From Lepidurus packardi (taxonomy: Eukaryota; Arthropoda; Branchiopoda; Notostraca; Triopsidae): DNA of 64,000 nucleotides. This document shows, piece by piece, positions 1-13,596 of this stretch. The DNA lies in the NCBI GenBank assembly GCA_023053545.1, contig JAKZAN010000173.1:1-64000 (forward strand). The letters run 5' to 3'. Numbering within the stretch: position 1 is the stretch's first letter; every line of letters begins with the position of its first letter. The position numbers were made by a program, and so were the translations under genes. The notes under the pieces are model-generated. The model was given only the letters and a program-made list of their open reading frames with translations. It was not told the origin of the DNA and made no database searches.

Positions 1-2519
1 TATTGAAATTACACTGAAATTTCATTGAAATTTCGTTGAAACATGCTTGTGATTTTACCTGAAATTTCAATTAAATTTCCTTGAAATTTGCTTGTAATTT
101 TACCTGAAATTTCCTCGAAATCTTATTGAAATTACACTGAAATTTCATTGAAATTTCCTTGAAATATGCTTGTAATTTTACCTGAAATTTCAATGAAATT
201 TCCTTGAAATTTGCTTGTAATTTTACCTGAAATTTCAATGAAATTTCCTTGAAATTTGCTTGTAATTTTACCTGAAATTTCCTCGAAATCTTATTGAAAT
301 TACACTGAAATTTCATTGAAATTTCGTTGAAATATGCTTGCAATTTTAACTGAAATTTCAATGAAATTTCCTTGAAATTTGCTCGTAATTTTACCTGAAA
401 TTTCAATGAAATTTCCTTGAAATTTGCTTGTAATTTTACCTGAAATTTCCTCGAAATCGTATTGAAATTACACTGAAACTTCATTGAAATTTCGTTGAAA
501 TATGCTTGTAATTTTACCTGAAATTTCCTCGAAATCTAATTGAAATTACGCTAAAATTTCATTGAAATTTCGTTGAAATATGCTTGTAATTTTATCTGAA
601 ATTTCAATGCAATTTCCTTGAAATTTGCTTGTAATTTTACCTTACATTTCCTCGAAATCTTATTGAAATTACACTGAAATTTCATTGAAATTTCGTTGAA
701 ACATGCTTGTGAGTTTACCTGGAATTTCAATGAAATTTCCTTGAAATTTGCTTGTAATTTTACCTGAAATTTCCTCGAAATCTTATTGAAATTACACTGA
801 AATTTCATTGAAATTTCCTTGAAATATGCTTGTAATTTTATCTGAAATTTCAATGCAATTTCCTTGAAATTTGCTTGTAATTTTACCTAACATTTCCTCG
901 AAATCTTATTGAAATTACACTGAAATTTCATTGAAACTTCGTTGAAACATGCTTGTGAGTTTACCTGAAATTTCAATGAAATTTCCTTGAAATTTGCTTG
1001 TAATTTTACCTGAAATTTCCTCGAAATCTTATTGAAATAACACTGAAATTTCATTGAAATTTCCTTGAAATATGCTTGTAATTTTACCTGAAATTTCAAT
1101 GAAATTTCCTTGAAATTTGCTTGTAATTTTACCTGAAATTTCAATGAAATTTCCTTGAAATTTGCTTGTAATTTTACCTGAAATTTCCTCGAAATCTTAT
1201 TGAAATTACACTGAAATTTCAATGAAATTTCCTTGAAATTTGCTTGTAATTTTACCTGAAATTTCAATGAAATTTCCTTGAAATTTGCTTGTAATTTTAC
1301 CTGAAATTTCCTCGAAATCTTATTGAAATTACACTGAAACTTCATTGAAATTTCGTTGAAATATGCTTGTAATTTTACCTGAAATTTCCTCGAAATCTAA
1401 TTGAAATTACGCTAAAATTTCATTGAAATTTCGTTGAAATATGCTTGTAATTTTATCTGAAATTTCCTCGAAATCTTATTGAAATTACACTGAAATTTCA
1501 TTGAAATTTCGTTGAAATATGCTTGCAATTTTAACTGAAATTTCAATGAAATTTCCTTGAAATTTGCTTGTAATTTTACCTGAAATTTCAATGAAATTTC
1601 CTTGAAATTTGCTTGTAATTTTACCTGAAATTTCCTCGAAATCTTATTGAAATTACGCCAAAATTTCATTGAAATTTCGTTGAAATATGCTTGTAATTTT
1701 ACCTGAAATTTCAATGAAATTTCCTTGAAATTTGCTTGTAATTTTACCTGAAATTTCCTCGAAATCTTATTGAAATTGCACTGAAATTTCATTGAAATTT
1801 CGTTGAAACATGCTTGTGATTTTACCTGAAATTTCAATGAAATTTCCTTGAAATTTGCTTGTAATTTTACCTGAAATTTCCTCGAAATCTAATTGAAATT
1901 ACGCTAAAATTTCATTGAAATTTCGTTGAAATTTGCTTGTAATTTTACCTGAAATTTCCTCGAAATCTTATTGAAATTACACTGAAATTTCATTGAAATT
2001 TCCTTGAAATATGCTTGTAATTTTACCTGAAATTTCAATGAAATTTCCTTGAAATTTGCTTGTAATTTTACCTGAAATTTCAATGAAATTTCCTTGAAAT
2101 TTGCTTGTAATTTTACCTGAAATTTCCTCGAAATCTTATTGAAATTACACTGAAATTTCATTGAAATTTCGTTGAAACATGCTTGTGATTTTACCTGAAA
2201 ATTCAGTGAAATTTCCTTTAAATTTGCTTGTAATTTTACCTGAAATTTCTTCGAAATCTTATTGAAATTACACTGAAATTTCATTGAAATTTCGTTGAAA
2301 TATGCTTGTAATTTTACCTGAAATTTCCTCGAAATCTTATTGAAATTACACTGAAATTTCATTGAAATTTCGTTGAAATATGCTTGTAATTTTACATGAA
2401 ATTTCAATGAAATCTCCTTAAAATTTGCTTGTAATTTTACCTGAAATTTCCTCGAAATCTTATTGAAATTACACTGAAACTTCAATGAAATTTCCTTGAA
2501 ATTTGCTTTTAATTTTACC

Positions 2520-3660
2520 TGAAATTTCCTCGAAATCTTATTGAAATTACGCTAAAATTTCATTGAAATTTCGTTGAAATATGCTTGTAATTTTATCTGA
2601 AATTTCAATGCAATTTCCTTGAAATTTGCTTGTAATTTTACCTAACATTTCCTCGAAATCTTATTGAAATTACACTGAAATTTCATTGAAACTTCGTTGA
2701 AACATGCTTGTGAGTTTACCTGAAATTTCAAGGAAATTTCCTTGAAATTTCCTTGTAATTTTACCTGAAATTTCCTCGAAATCTTATTGAAATTACACTG
2801 AAATTTCATTGAAATTTCGTTGAAATATGCTTGCAATTTTAACTGAAATTTCAATGAAATTTCCTTGAAATTTGCTTGTAATTTTACCTGAAATTTCAAT
2901 GAAATTTCCTTGAAATTTGCTTGTAATTTTACCTGAAATTTCTTCGAAATCTTATTGAAATTACACTGAAATTTCATTGAAATTTCGTTGAAATATGCTT
3001 GTAATTTTACCTGAAATTTCCTCGAAATCTTATTGAAATTACACTGAAACTTCAACGAAATTTCCTTGAAATTTGCTTGTAATTTTACCTGAAATTTCCT
3101 CGAAATCTAATTGAAATTACGCTAAAATTTCATTGAAATTTCGTTGAAATATGCTTGTAATTTTATCTGAAATTTCAATGCAATTTCCTTGAAATTTGCT
3201 TGTAATTTTACCTAACATTTCCTCGAAATCTTATTGAAATTACACTGAAATTTCATTGAAACTTCGTTGAAACATGCTTGTGAGTTTACCTGAAATTTCA
3301 AGGAAATTTCCTTGAAATTTCCTTGTAATTTTACCTGAAATTTCCTAGAAATCTTATTGAAATTACACTGAAATTTCATTGAAATTTCGTTGAAATATGC
3401 TTGCAATTTTAACTGAAATTTCAATGAAATTTCCTTGAAATTTGCTTGTAATTTTACCTGAAATTTCAATGAAATTTCCTTGAAATTTGCTTGTAATTTT
3501 ACCTGAAATTTCTTCGAAATCTTATTGAAATTACACTGAAATTTCATTGAAATTTCGTTGAAATATGCTTGTAATTTTACCTGAAATTTCCTCGAAATCT
3601 TATTGAAATTACACTGAAACTTCAACGAAATTTCCTTGAAATTTGCTTGTAATTTTACCT
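2520..3660. repeat. 570-bp higher-order repeat, two tandem copies
   Basis: Two consecutive copies, offset by 570 bp, are almost base-for-base identical: the minus-strand reading frames at 2642-3055 and 3212-3625 give the same 137-residue translation. 570 equals four 123-bp units plus one 33-bp and one 45-bp module. A further diverged relative begins near 3690. This is the signature of recent unequal exchange inside the satellite. Confidence 0.85.
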
Positions 3661-4439
3661 GAAATTTCCTCGAAATCTAATTGAAATTACGCTAAAATTT
3701 CATTGAAATTTCGTTGAAATATGCTTGTAATTTTATCTGAAATTTCAATGCAATTTCCTTGAAATTTGCTTGTAATTTTACCTTACATTTCCTCGAAATC
3801 TTATTGAAATTACACTGAAATTTCATTGAAATTTCGTTGAAACATGCTTGTGAGTTTACCTGAAATTTCAATGAAATTTCCTTGAAATTTGCTTGTAATT
3901 TTACCTGAAATTTCCTAGAAATCTTATTGAAATTACACTGAAATTTCATTGAAATTTCGTTGAAATATGCTTGCAATTTTAACTGAAATTTCAATGAAAT
4001 TTCCTTGAAATTTGCTTGTAATTTTACCTGAAATTTCAATGAAATTTCCTTGAAATTTGCTTGTAATTTTACCTGAAATTTCCTCGAAATCTTATTGAAA
4101 TTACGCCAAAATTTCATTGAAATTTCGTTGAAATATGCTTGTAATTTTACCTGAAATTTCAATGAAATTTCCTTGAAATTTGCTTGTAATTTTACCTGAA
4201 ATTTCCTCGAAATCTTATTGAAATTGCACTGAAATTTCATTGAAATTTCGTTGAAATATGCTTGTAATTTTACCTGAAATTTCAATGAAATTTCCTTGAA
4301 ATTTGCTTGTAATTTTACCTGAAATTTCCTCGAAATCTTATTGAAATTACACTGAAATTTCATTGAAATTTCGTTGAAACATGCTTGTGATTTTACCTGA
4401 AATTTCAATTAAATTTCCTTGAAATTTGCTTGTAATTTT

Positions 4440-7400
4440 ACCTGAAATTTCCTCGAAATCTTATTGAAATTTCCTTGAAATTTGCTTGTAATTTTACCTG
4501 AAATTTCAATGAAATTTACTTGAAATTTGCTTGTAATTTTACCTGAAATTTCCTCGAAATCTTATTGAAATTACGCCAAAATTTCATTGAAATTTCGTTG
4601 AAATATGCTTGTAATTTTACCTGAAATTTCAATGAAATTTCCTTGAAATTTGCTTGTAATTTTACCTGAAATTTCCTCGAAATCTTATTGAAATTGCACT
4701 GAAATTTCATTGAAATTTCGTTGAAATATGCTTGTAATTTTACCTGAAATTTCAATGAAATTTCCTTGAAATTTGCTTGTAATTTTACCTGAAATTTCCT
4801 CGAAATCTTATTGAAATTGCACTGAAATTTCATTGAAATTTCGTTGAAATATGCTTGTAATTTTACCTGAAATTTCAATGAAATTTCCTTGAAATTTGCT
4901 TGTAATTTTACCTGAAATTTCCTCGAAATCTTATTGAAATTACACTGAAATTTCATTGAAATTTCGTTGAAACATGCTTGTGATTTTACCTGAAATTTCA
5001 ATTAAATTTCCTTGAAATTTGCTTGTAATTTTACCTGAAATTTCCTCGAAATCTTATTGAAATTTCCTTGAAATTTGCTTGTAATTTTACCTGAAATTTC
5101 AATGAAATTTACTTGAAATTTGCTTGTAATTTTACCTGAAATTTCCTCGAAATCTTATTGAAATTACGCCAAAATTTCATTGAAATTTCGTTGAAATATG
5201 CTTGTAATTTTACCTGAAATTTCAATGAAATTTCCTTGAAATTTGCTTGTAATTTTACCTGAAATTTCCTCGAAATCTTATTGAAATTGCACTGAAATTT
5301 CATTGAAATTTCGTTGAAATATGCTTGTAATTTTACCTGAAATTTCAATGAAATTTCCTTGAAATTTGCTTGTAATTTTACCTGAAATTTCCTCGAAATC
5401 TTATTGAAATTTCCTTGAAATTTGCTTGTAATTTTACCTGAAATTTCAATGAAATTTACTTGAAATTTGCTTGTAATTTTACCTGAAATTTCCTCGAAAT
5501 CTTATTGAAATTACGCCAAAATTTCATTGAAATTTCGTTGAAATATGCTTGTAATTTTACCTGAAATTTCAATGAAATTTCCTTGAAATTTGCTTGTAAT
5601 TTTACCTGAAATTTCCTCGAAATCTTATTGAAATTGCACTGAAATTTCATTGAAATTTCGTTGAAATATGCTTGTAATTTTACCTGAAATTTCAATGAAA
5701 TTTCCTTGAAATTTGCTTGTAATTTTACCTGAAATTTCCTCGAAATCTTATTGAAATTACGCTAAAATTTCATTGAAATTTCGTTGAAATATGCTTGTAA
5801 TTTTATCTGAAATTTCCTCGAAATCTTATTGAAATTACACTGAAATTTCATTGAAATTTCGTTGAAATATGCTTGCAATTTTAACTGAAATTTCAATGAA
5901 ATTTCCTTGAAATTTGCTTGTAATTTTACCTGAAATTTCAATGAAATTTCCTTGAAATTTGCTTGTAATTTTACCTGAAATTTCCTCGAAATCTTATTGA
6001 AATTACACTGAAATTTCATTGAAATTTCGTTGAAATATGCTTGCAATTTTAACTGAAATTTCAATGAAATTTCCTTGAAATTTGCTTGTAATTTTACCTG
6101 AAATTTCCTCGAAATCTTATTGAAATTACACTGAAACTTCATTGAAATTTCGTTGAAATATGCTTGTAATTTTACCTGAAATTTCCTCGAAATCTAATTG
6201 AAATTACGCTAAAATTTCATTGAAATTTCGTTGAAATATGCTTGTAATTTTATCTGAAATTTCCTCGAAATCTTATTGAAATTACACTGAAATTTCATTG
6301 AAATTTCGTTGAAATATGCTTGTAATTTTAACTGAAATTTCAATGAAATTTCCTTGAAATTTGCTTGTAATTTTACCTGAAATTTCAATGAAATTTCCTT
6401 GAAATTTGCTTGTAATTTTACCTGAAATTTCCTCGAAATCTTATTGAAATTACGCCAAAATTTCATTGAAATTTCGTTGAAATTTGCTTGTAATTTTACC
6501 TGAAATTTCAATGAAATTTCCTTGAAATTTGCTTGTAATTTTACCTGATATTTCCTCGAAATCTTATTGAAATTGCACTGAAATTTCATTGAAATTTCGT
6601 TGAAATATGCTTGTAATTTTACCTGAAATTTCAATGAAATTTCCTTGAAATTTGCTTGTAATTTTACCTGAAATTTCCTCGAAATCTTATTGAAATTACA
6701 CTGAAATTTCATTGAAATTTCGTTGAAACATGCTTGTGATTTTACCTGAAATTTCAATGAAATTTCCTTGAAATTTGCTTGTAATTTTACCTGAAATTTC
6801 CTCGAAATCTAATTGAAATTACGCTAAAATTTCATTGAAATTTCGTTGAAATATGCTTGTAATTTTACCTGAAATTTCCTCGAAATCTAATTGAAATTAC
6901 GCTAAAATTTCATTGAAATTTCGTTGAAATATGCTTGTAATTTTATCTGAAATTTCCTCGAAATCTTATTGAAATTACACTGAAATTTCATTGAAATTTC
7001 GTTGAAATATGCTTGCAATTTTAACTGAAATTTCAATGAAATTTCCTTGAAATTTGCTTGTAATTTTACCTGAAATTTCAATGAAATTTCCTTGAAATTT
7101 GCTTGTAATTTTACCTGAAATTTCCTCGAAATCTTATTGAAATTACGCCAAAATTTCATTGAAATTTCGTTGAAATATGCTTGTAATTTTACCTGAAATT
7201 TCAATGAAATTTCCTTGAAATTTGCTTGTAATTTTACCTGAAATTTCCTCGAAATCTTATTGAAATTGCACTGAAATTTCATTGAAATTTCGTTGAAATA
7301 TGCTTGTAATTTTACCTGAAATTTCAATGAAATTTCCTTGAAATTTGCTTGTAATTTTACCTGAAATTTCCTCGAAATCTTATTGAAATTACACTGAAAT

Positions 7401-8460
7401 TTCATTGAAATTTCGTTGAAACATGCTTGTGATTTTACCTGAAATTTCAATTAAATTTCCTTGAAATTTGCTTGTAATTTTACCTGAAATTTCCTCGAAA
7501 TCTTATTGAAATTTCCTTGAAATTTGCTTGTAATTTTACCTGAAATTTCAATGAAATTTACTTGAAATTTGCTTGTAATTTTACCTGAAATTTCCTCGAA
7601 ATCTTATTGAAATTACGCCAAAATTTCATTGAAATTTCGTTGAAATATGCTTGTAATTTTACCTGAAATTTCAATGAAATTTCCTTGAAATTTGCTTGTA
7701 ATTTTACCTGAAATTTCCTCGAAATCTTATTGAAATTGCACTGAAATTTCATTGAAATTTCGTTGAAATATGCTTGTAATTTTACCTGAAATTTCAATGA
7801 AATTTCCTTGAAATTTGCTTGTAATTTTACCTGAAATTTCCTCGAAATCTTATTGAAATTACACTGAAATTTCATTGAAATTTCGTTGAAACATGCTTGT
7901 GATTTTACCTGAAATTTCAATGAAATTTCCTTGAAATTTGCTTGTAATTTTACCTGAAATTTCCTCGAAATCTTATTGAAATTTCCTTGAAATTTGCTTG
8001 TAATTTTACCTGAAATTTCAATGAAATTTACTTGAAATTTGCTTGTAATTTTACCTGAAATTTCCTCGAAATCTTATTGAAATTACGCCAAAATTTCATT
8101 GAAATTTCGTTGAAATATGCTTGTAATTTTACCTGAAATTTCAATGAAATTTCCTTGAAATTTGCTTGTAATTTTACCTGAAATTTCCTCGAAATCTTAT
8201 TGAAATTGCACTGAAATTTCATTGAAATTTCGTTGAAATATGCTTGTAATTTTACCTGAAATTTCAATGAAATTTCCTTGAAATTTGCTTGTAATTTTAC
8301 CTGAAATTTCCTCGAAATCTTATTGAAATTACACTGAAATTTCATTGAAATTTCGTTGAAACATGCTTGTGATTTTACCTGAAATTTCAATGAAATTTCC
8401 TTGAAATTTGCTTGTAATTTTACCTGAAATTTCCTCGAAATCTTATTGAAATTTCCTTGA
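4440..8460. repeat. 347/470-bp higher-order repeat block
   Basis: A block recurs here with spacings of 347 bp (5109 to 5456) and 470 bp (7558 to 8028), where 470 is 347 plus one 123-bp unit. Its marker is a shortened unit in which CTTATTG runs straight into AAATTTCCTTG (near 4459, 5061, 5402, 7503, 7975 and 8445), together with a variant AAATTTACTTG. The shortened unit is not a multiple of three, so it resets the minus-strand frame at each copy. Confidence 0.8.
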
Positions 8461-10783
8461 AATTTGCTTGTAAATTTACCTGAAATTTCAATGAAATTTC
8501 CTTGAAATTTGCTTATAATTTTACCTGAAATTTCATCGAAATCTTATTGAAATTACACTGAAATTTCAATGAAATTTCCTTAAAATTTGCTTCTAATTTT
8601 AACTTAAATTTCCTCGAAATATTATTGAATTTACACTGAAATTTCATTGAAATTTCGTTGAAACATGCTTGTGATTTTACCTGAAATTTCAATGCAATTT
8701 CCTTGAAATTTGCTTGTTATTTTACCTGAAAATTCCTCGAAATCTTATTGAAATTACACTGAAATTTCATTGAAATTTCGTTGAAATATGCTTGTAATTT
8801 TACATGAAATTTCAATGAAATCTCCTTAAAATTTGCTTGTAATTTTACTTGAAATTTCCTCGAAATCTTATTGAAATTACGCCAAAATTTCATTGAAATT
8901 TCGTTGAAATATGCTTGTAATTTTACCTGAAATTTCAATGAAATTTCCTTTAAATTTGCTTGTAATTTTACCTGAAATTTCCTCGAAATCTTATTGAAAT
9001 TGCACTGAAATTTCATTGAAATTTCGTTGAAATATGCTTGTAATTTTACCTGAAATTACAATGAAATTTCCTTGAAATTTGCTTGTAATTTTACCTTAAA
9101 TTTCCTCGAAATCTTATTGAAATTACACTGAAATTTCATTGAAATTTCGTTGAAACATGCTTGTGATTTTACCTGAAATTTCAATGAAATTTCCTTGAAA
9201 TTTGCTTGTAATTTTACCTGAAATTTCAATGAAATTTCCTTGAAATTTGCTTATAATTTTACCTGAAATTTCCTCGAAATCTTATTGAAATTACACTGAA
9301 ATTTCATTGAAATTTCGTTGAAATATGCTTGTAATTTTACCTGAAATTTCAATGCAATTTCCTTGAAATTTGCTTGTAATTTTAACTGAAATTTCTTCGA
9401 AATCTTATTGAAATTACACAGACTTCAATGAAATTTCCTTGAAATTTGCTGGTAATTTTACCTGAAATTTCCTCGAAATCTTATTGAAATTACACTGAAA
9501 TTTCATTGAAATTTCGTTGAAATATGCTTGTAACTTTACCTGAAATTTCAATGAAATTCCCTTGAAATTAGTTGTAATTTTACCTGAAATTTCCTCGAAA
9601 TCTTATTGAAATTACACAGAAACTTCAATTAAATTTCCTTGAAATTTGCTTGCAATTTTACCTGAAATTTCCTCGAAATCTTATTGAAATTACACTGAAA
9701 TTTCATTGAAATTTCGTTGAAATATGCTTGTAATTTTACCTGAAATTTCAATGAAATTTCCTTGAAATTTGCTTGTAATTTTACCTTAAATTTCCTCGAA
9801 ATCTTATTGAAATTACACTGAAATTTCATTGAAATTTCGTTGAAACATGCTTGTGATTTTACCTGAAATTTCAATGAAATTTCCTTGAAATTTGCTTGTA
9901 ATTTTACCTGAAATTTCAATGAAATTTCCTTGAAATTTGCTTATAATTTTACCTGAAATTTCCTCGAAATCTTATTGAAATTACACTGAAATTTCATTGA
10001 AATTTCGTTGAAATATGCTTGTAATTTTACCTGAAATTTCAATGCAATTTCCTTGAAATTTGCTTGTAATTTTAACTGAAATTTCTTCGAAATCTTATTG
10101 AAATTACACAGACTTCAATGAAATTTCCTTGAAATTTGCTTGTAATTTTACCTGAAATTTCCTCGAAATCTTATTGAAATTACACTGAAATTTCATTGAA
10201 ATTTCGTTGAAATATGCTTGTAATTTTACCTGAAATTTCAAGGAAATTTCCTTGAAATTTGCGTGTAATTTTACCTGAAATTTCCTCGAAATCTTATTGA
10301 AATTATACTGAAACTTCAATTAAATTTCCTTGAAATTTGCTTGTAATTTTACCTGAAATTTCCTCAAAATCTTATTGAAATTACACCGAAATTTCATTGA
10401 AATTTCGTTGAAATATGCTTGTGATTTTACCTAAAATTTCAAAGAAATTTCATTGAAATTTGCTTGAAATTTTATCTGAAATTTCCTCGAAATCTTATTG
10501 AAATTACACTGAAATTTCATTGAAATTTCGTTGAAACATGCTTGTGATTTTACCTGAAATTTCAGTGAAATTTCCTTGAAATTTGCATGTAATTTAACCT
10601 GAAATGTCCTAGAAATCTTATTGAAATTACACTGAAATTTCATTGAAATTTCGTTGAAATATGCTTGTAATTTTACCTGAAATTTCAATGAAATTTCCTT
10701 GAAATTTGCTTGTAATTTTACCTGAAATTTCTTCGAAATCTTATTGGAATTACACAGAAACTTCAATGAAATTTCCCTGAAAT

Positions 10784-12426
10784 GCCAAAAGTTCCTTAAT
10801 CTTGGGTAACTGACGAGGCTCAAATGGACTCAGCGTGGCGTTCCCGAAGTAGGGAGTCAAAGGCATCAAATTCAGTTCGTAGGTTTGCGATCGCACGTTG
10901 GTATATTCGGAGTAAGTGGCTGGAATCGAAAACGTAGGCGCCTGCAAAGTACACTTCGGCGGCAACACTAAAAATCCTACTCCCAGTATTTCAGTCCGCT
11001 TTTCTAAGACTCGAGAGGTTAGTGAAACATGCGGGCACAGAAGAGAAATTTTTGTAGATACGGGCGATGAATACAACCACTTACCCTCTCCTACCGGAAG
11101 TAAGGTAATTCGGCTCCGACGAATAATTTTCGTGTCGCATTCATTGTTGATTCTTGCTTTATCATCCAAGTAAAGGGATATCGGGCAAGAGGTAGCGGTG
11201 TTATGCCGGACTATTGGGTTTTTTGTTAAGCACCAGCGCTTATCCAATTGAAGGCAGTTTTTTAAATCATCCTGACGTAGTTCGATAAAGTTTTTTCGAT
11301 CCGCGGAGATAGCCAAGTAAGGGTAATCAATTTGTGTCAAGGCGTACATGTCAGTATCCGGAACAGGAGTAGGGAAAGGCGAGAAATGGTACAATTCGAA
11401 ATCATTTTGTTGGGGGGAGATAAGGATTTCGATGAACAGACGTAAACCATGGTTGAGGGACGCTGCTTTGACGTTGACGGAGGTGTACAGTTCCCAGAAA
11501 TTTTTTGTTTTCGAGTTGGTCATGATGGTCCAACCAGTTGGCAATCGTCCTTCAATCTCTCGAAGTACAGGAACGATCCTCGTTGGGGGTAGGAGATGTT
11601 TGGGAATACGTCCAATTGAGATTAGAGTGAGGTCATCATTTAGGTATTGTAATAAATTATTGGTCAACCGTAGGTTCGTCTGTATTTCTGCCGTAGCTGA
11701 AGTAATTCCTAGCAGCTCGCCTAATATTTGATCGGAATTATGTTGATGGGTTTGTAGATTGGATCGAATATTATCTATGGTTTGTCCGACTAGGCTAATC
11801 GCTTGGGTTAGGTTATGGAGCGTTCCACGATTGCGTAGGATGTCTTCATGTGTGGTTTGAATCAGGGAGGCTTGTAATTCTTGCACATGAGCAATGCTGC
11901 TTGTCTGTTTGGTCATACTATCGATTCGGCTATTAATTTGGTCGATATCTCCGTCACCCGCGGTACCGAAAAGGAAGTGTAGTATCGTACTTCCGCCAGG
12001 GATGAGTACAAAACGTTTGGTCCGGTCATTGAGGGTTGTTATACGTCGGATATTTTCTAGTTTGATTTTTATCTCGTTGAAATCTTTCGTAAATAGGCGA
12101 TTTTCTCGGTTGATGGTAAGGTTAACTAAGACCAAGAAGTTTTGGAATTCCGTGACTTTGGTTTCGATGTGGGTGTCTATGGGACGGAAGTTTCTTAGAT
12201 ATTGTGCCAAATTTTCCATAATGATGTCATAAGGCGTAAGATCTATATCGGAGACTATGGTCCACTTCGAATTGGTGAGGGTTAATTGATCTTCGTATTT
12301 GAAGATACTTCCCAGGGTTATACGGTGGGATTCCAACTCTGGGCTGACTGGTCCAACCATGACAAGAAAGACGCATATCCAAAATGCTATCGGTCCTAGA
12401 AGGGATTTTTTGAAGAGGATGAGCAA
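10784..12426 (-). pseudogene. env: Gypsy env (F-like fusion glycoprotein), copy 1, C-terminally truncated
   Basis: Homologous residue for residue to the 692-residue env of copy 2 over about the first 547 residues. It has an N-terminal hydrophobic signal segment (about residues 9-30), a basic furin-like cleavage motif RTKR at 135-138, and a hydrophobic Gly-rich stretch right after it that fits a fusion peptide. The frame then runs from 10784 into satellite DNA and stops at 10750, so the last ten or so residues are satellite-coded. The membrane anchor and cytoplasmic tail are lost, so even if expressed it could not be a normal membrane glycoprotein. Differences from copy 2 include Arg versus Cys at residue 110 and Pro versus Ala at 81. 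Errantivirus/baculovirus-F-type assignment rests on architecture and is inferred. Confidence 0.85.
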
Positions 12427-12477
12427 ACGGAAACCTTCTACAGGTGGGTGATAATTTTACTGGTGGGAAATCGATCC

Positions 12478-13596
12478 TCATTTAAAATACTGTACGTCTT
12501 GAGAGAAACGTACGGGGGGCTTTACGACTCTTCCCGAGCGGGTGGTTAGGGTTGGGCGGTTATCTATGGGTGGAAACAATAATCGAGGTTGCACTACTGG
12601 TAAGGGTGGGTCACTTATGGAACGGGAGCGTGTTAATACTTCTGTGGGGAGTGACATGGGCTCGGAGGAAGAAGAATGGGGGGCACAAATTTCTGCAGGT
12701 GTACTAACGGTTCGGGGTCGGAAAGCATGAGGAAAGTTGTAAGTCGGGAAGGAATCATCAGAAACAATGAAATTAGATGGGGGTTGGAGATCACTTTGAT
12801 AAGGGGTGGAAACATCAGGGGAGGAGGGAGTACTCGTAGAAGAATTTGGGTCGAGAGCTGGACTTCGATGGGTGGACCAGGTTTGCTCATCTGTCAAGGC
12901 GGGAGAAGGTGAAGAAGTAGGGCTGGTAGGCCTAGATTCGGGCATCGAGAAGTTTAAGTAATCTGAGGAGTCCGAGGAATTTTCCGGGCTGGCTGGAGCG
13001 GGGGACAAGTTTTGGAAGGCGGGAGGTGGCGTCAATGGTCGGGAGGGGGTGGTGTTGGGATGGGGACTAGGAAAGTTAAGGGCCGGGGGTGGGGGTACAT
13101 AGATTTCAACGGTGGGGGGTGTTAATTCTGCGGCGGATTTTAGTAATTGATCGATCTGATCGAGGAGTTTATCCGTTTGTTCTTCGAGTTTTTCTGTGGT
13201 TGGGGGTTTCTTGGGTTTTGGGGATTCCGCTCCCTTGGGGTCTTCCATTTGTCCAATTATGGATTCGGTAATTGGGGCATCTCCCGAGAAGAATCTTTCC
13301 ACGTAATGTTTTAATCTATTTACGTTAACGTTCTCGTCGGTTTTGGTTTTGATGTCTTGTATCACGAAAATTTCATCTTCCGCCTGTTTGATAATTCGAT
13401 AGGGGCCCAACCAAGAATTCATCGTTAATTTGGGGGACTCTCCGATTTTCAAAGCGGTATTTAATTTTAACACTTTGTCACCGACATGGAAGGTTTGGAA
13501 TTTGACGCGTCGATCGTAAGTCTTTTTTTGCGTCTCATGAGCAGAGATCAGCTGCGTTTGGACATAAGAGAAAGCATTGTGTAGGCGTTGGACCAT
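12478..13596 (-). pseudogene. pol: Gypsy pol, integrase C-terminal domain and P/S/T-rich tail, copy 1
   Basis: This frame holds the distal end of the Gypsy pol polyprotein. It starts with the end of the integrase region, followed by a GPF/Y-like C-terminal module (NSWLGPYRII about residues 65-74, then VNRLKHYVERF). About 250 residues rich in Pro, Ser and Thr follow, ending in a basic SGRVVKPPVRF motif and the stop at 12478. It overlaps the preceding integrase frame because of a frameshift at a homopolymer: the tract at 13635-13641 has seven G here and ten at 30795-30804 in copy 2. The env start lies only about 50 bp downstream on the same strand. Confidence 0.8.

Larger units (their letters stand above)
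1..10783. repeat. AT-rich 123-bp satellite array, left block
   Basis: Continuous tandem satellite with no other content. The unit is about 123 bp and is built of three modules that each end in TGAAATTTC: a 33-bp module starting CTCGAAATCTTATTG, a 45-bp module starting ATTGAAATTTCGTTG and a 45-bp module starting AATGAAATTTCCTTG. The two 45-bp modules share CTTGTAATTTTACC. Modules are added, dropped or reordered along the array, which gives local higher-order repeats. Minus-strand translation stays open for up to 193 codons here because 33 and 45 are both divisible by three; frame breaks fall where a unit is shortened by a non-multiple of three. I see no promoter, RNA gene or non-satellite insertion. 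The array ends abruptly at 10783/10784 inside the Gypsy env of the composite element. Confidence 0.97.

Noticed and set aside
71-10823. Many minus-strand ORFs with repeated KFQ...EIS translation as a gene family
   Set aside because: They are satellite translation: no start context, no unique sequence, ends set by array rearrangements, and the same DNA continues on either side.
10916-12232. Plus-strand ORFs of 85-127 codons over env
   Set aside because: Antisense shadows of the env coding frame; repeated at the same offset in copy 2 with no recognisable domain.
12542-12912. Overlapping ORFs on both strands over the P/S/T-rich tail
   Set aside because: GC-rich low-complexity coding sequence leaves other frames open by chance.
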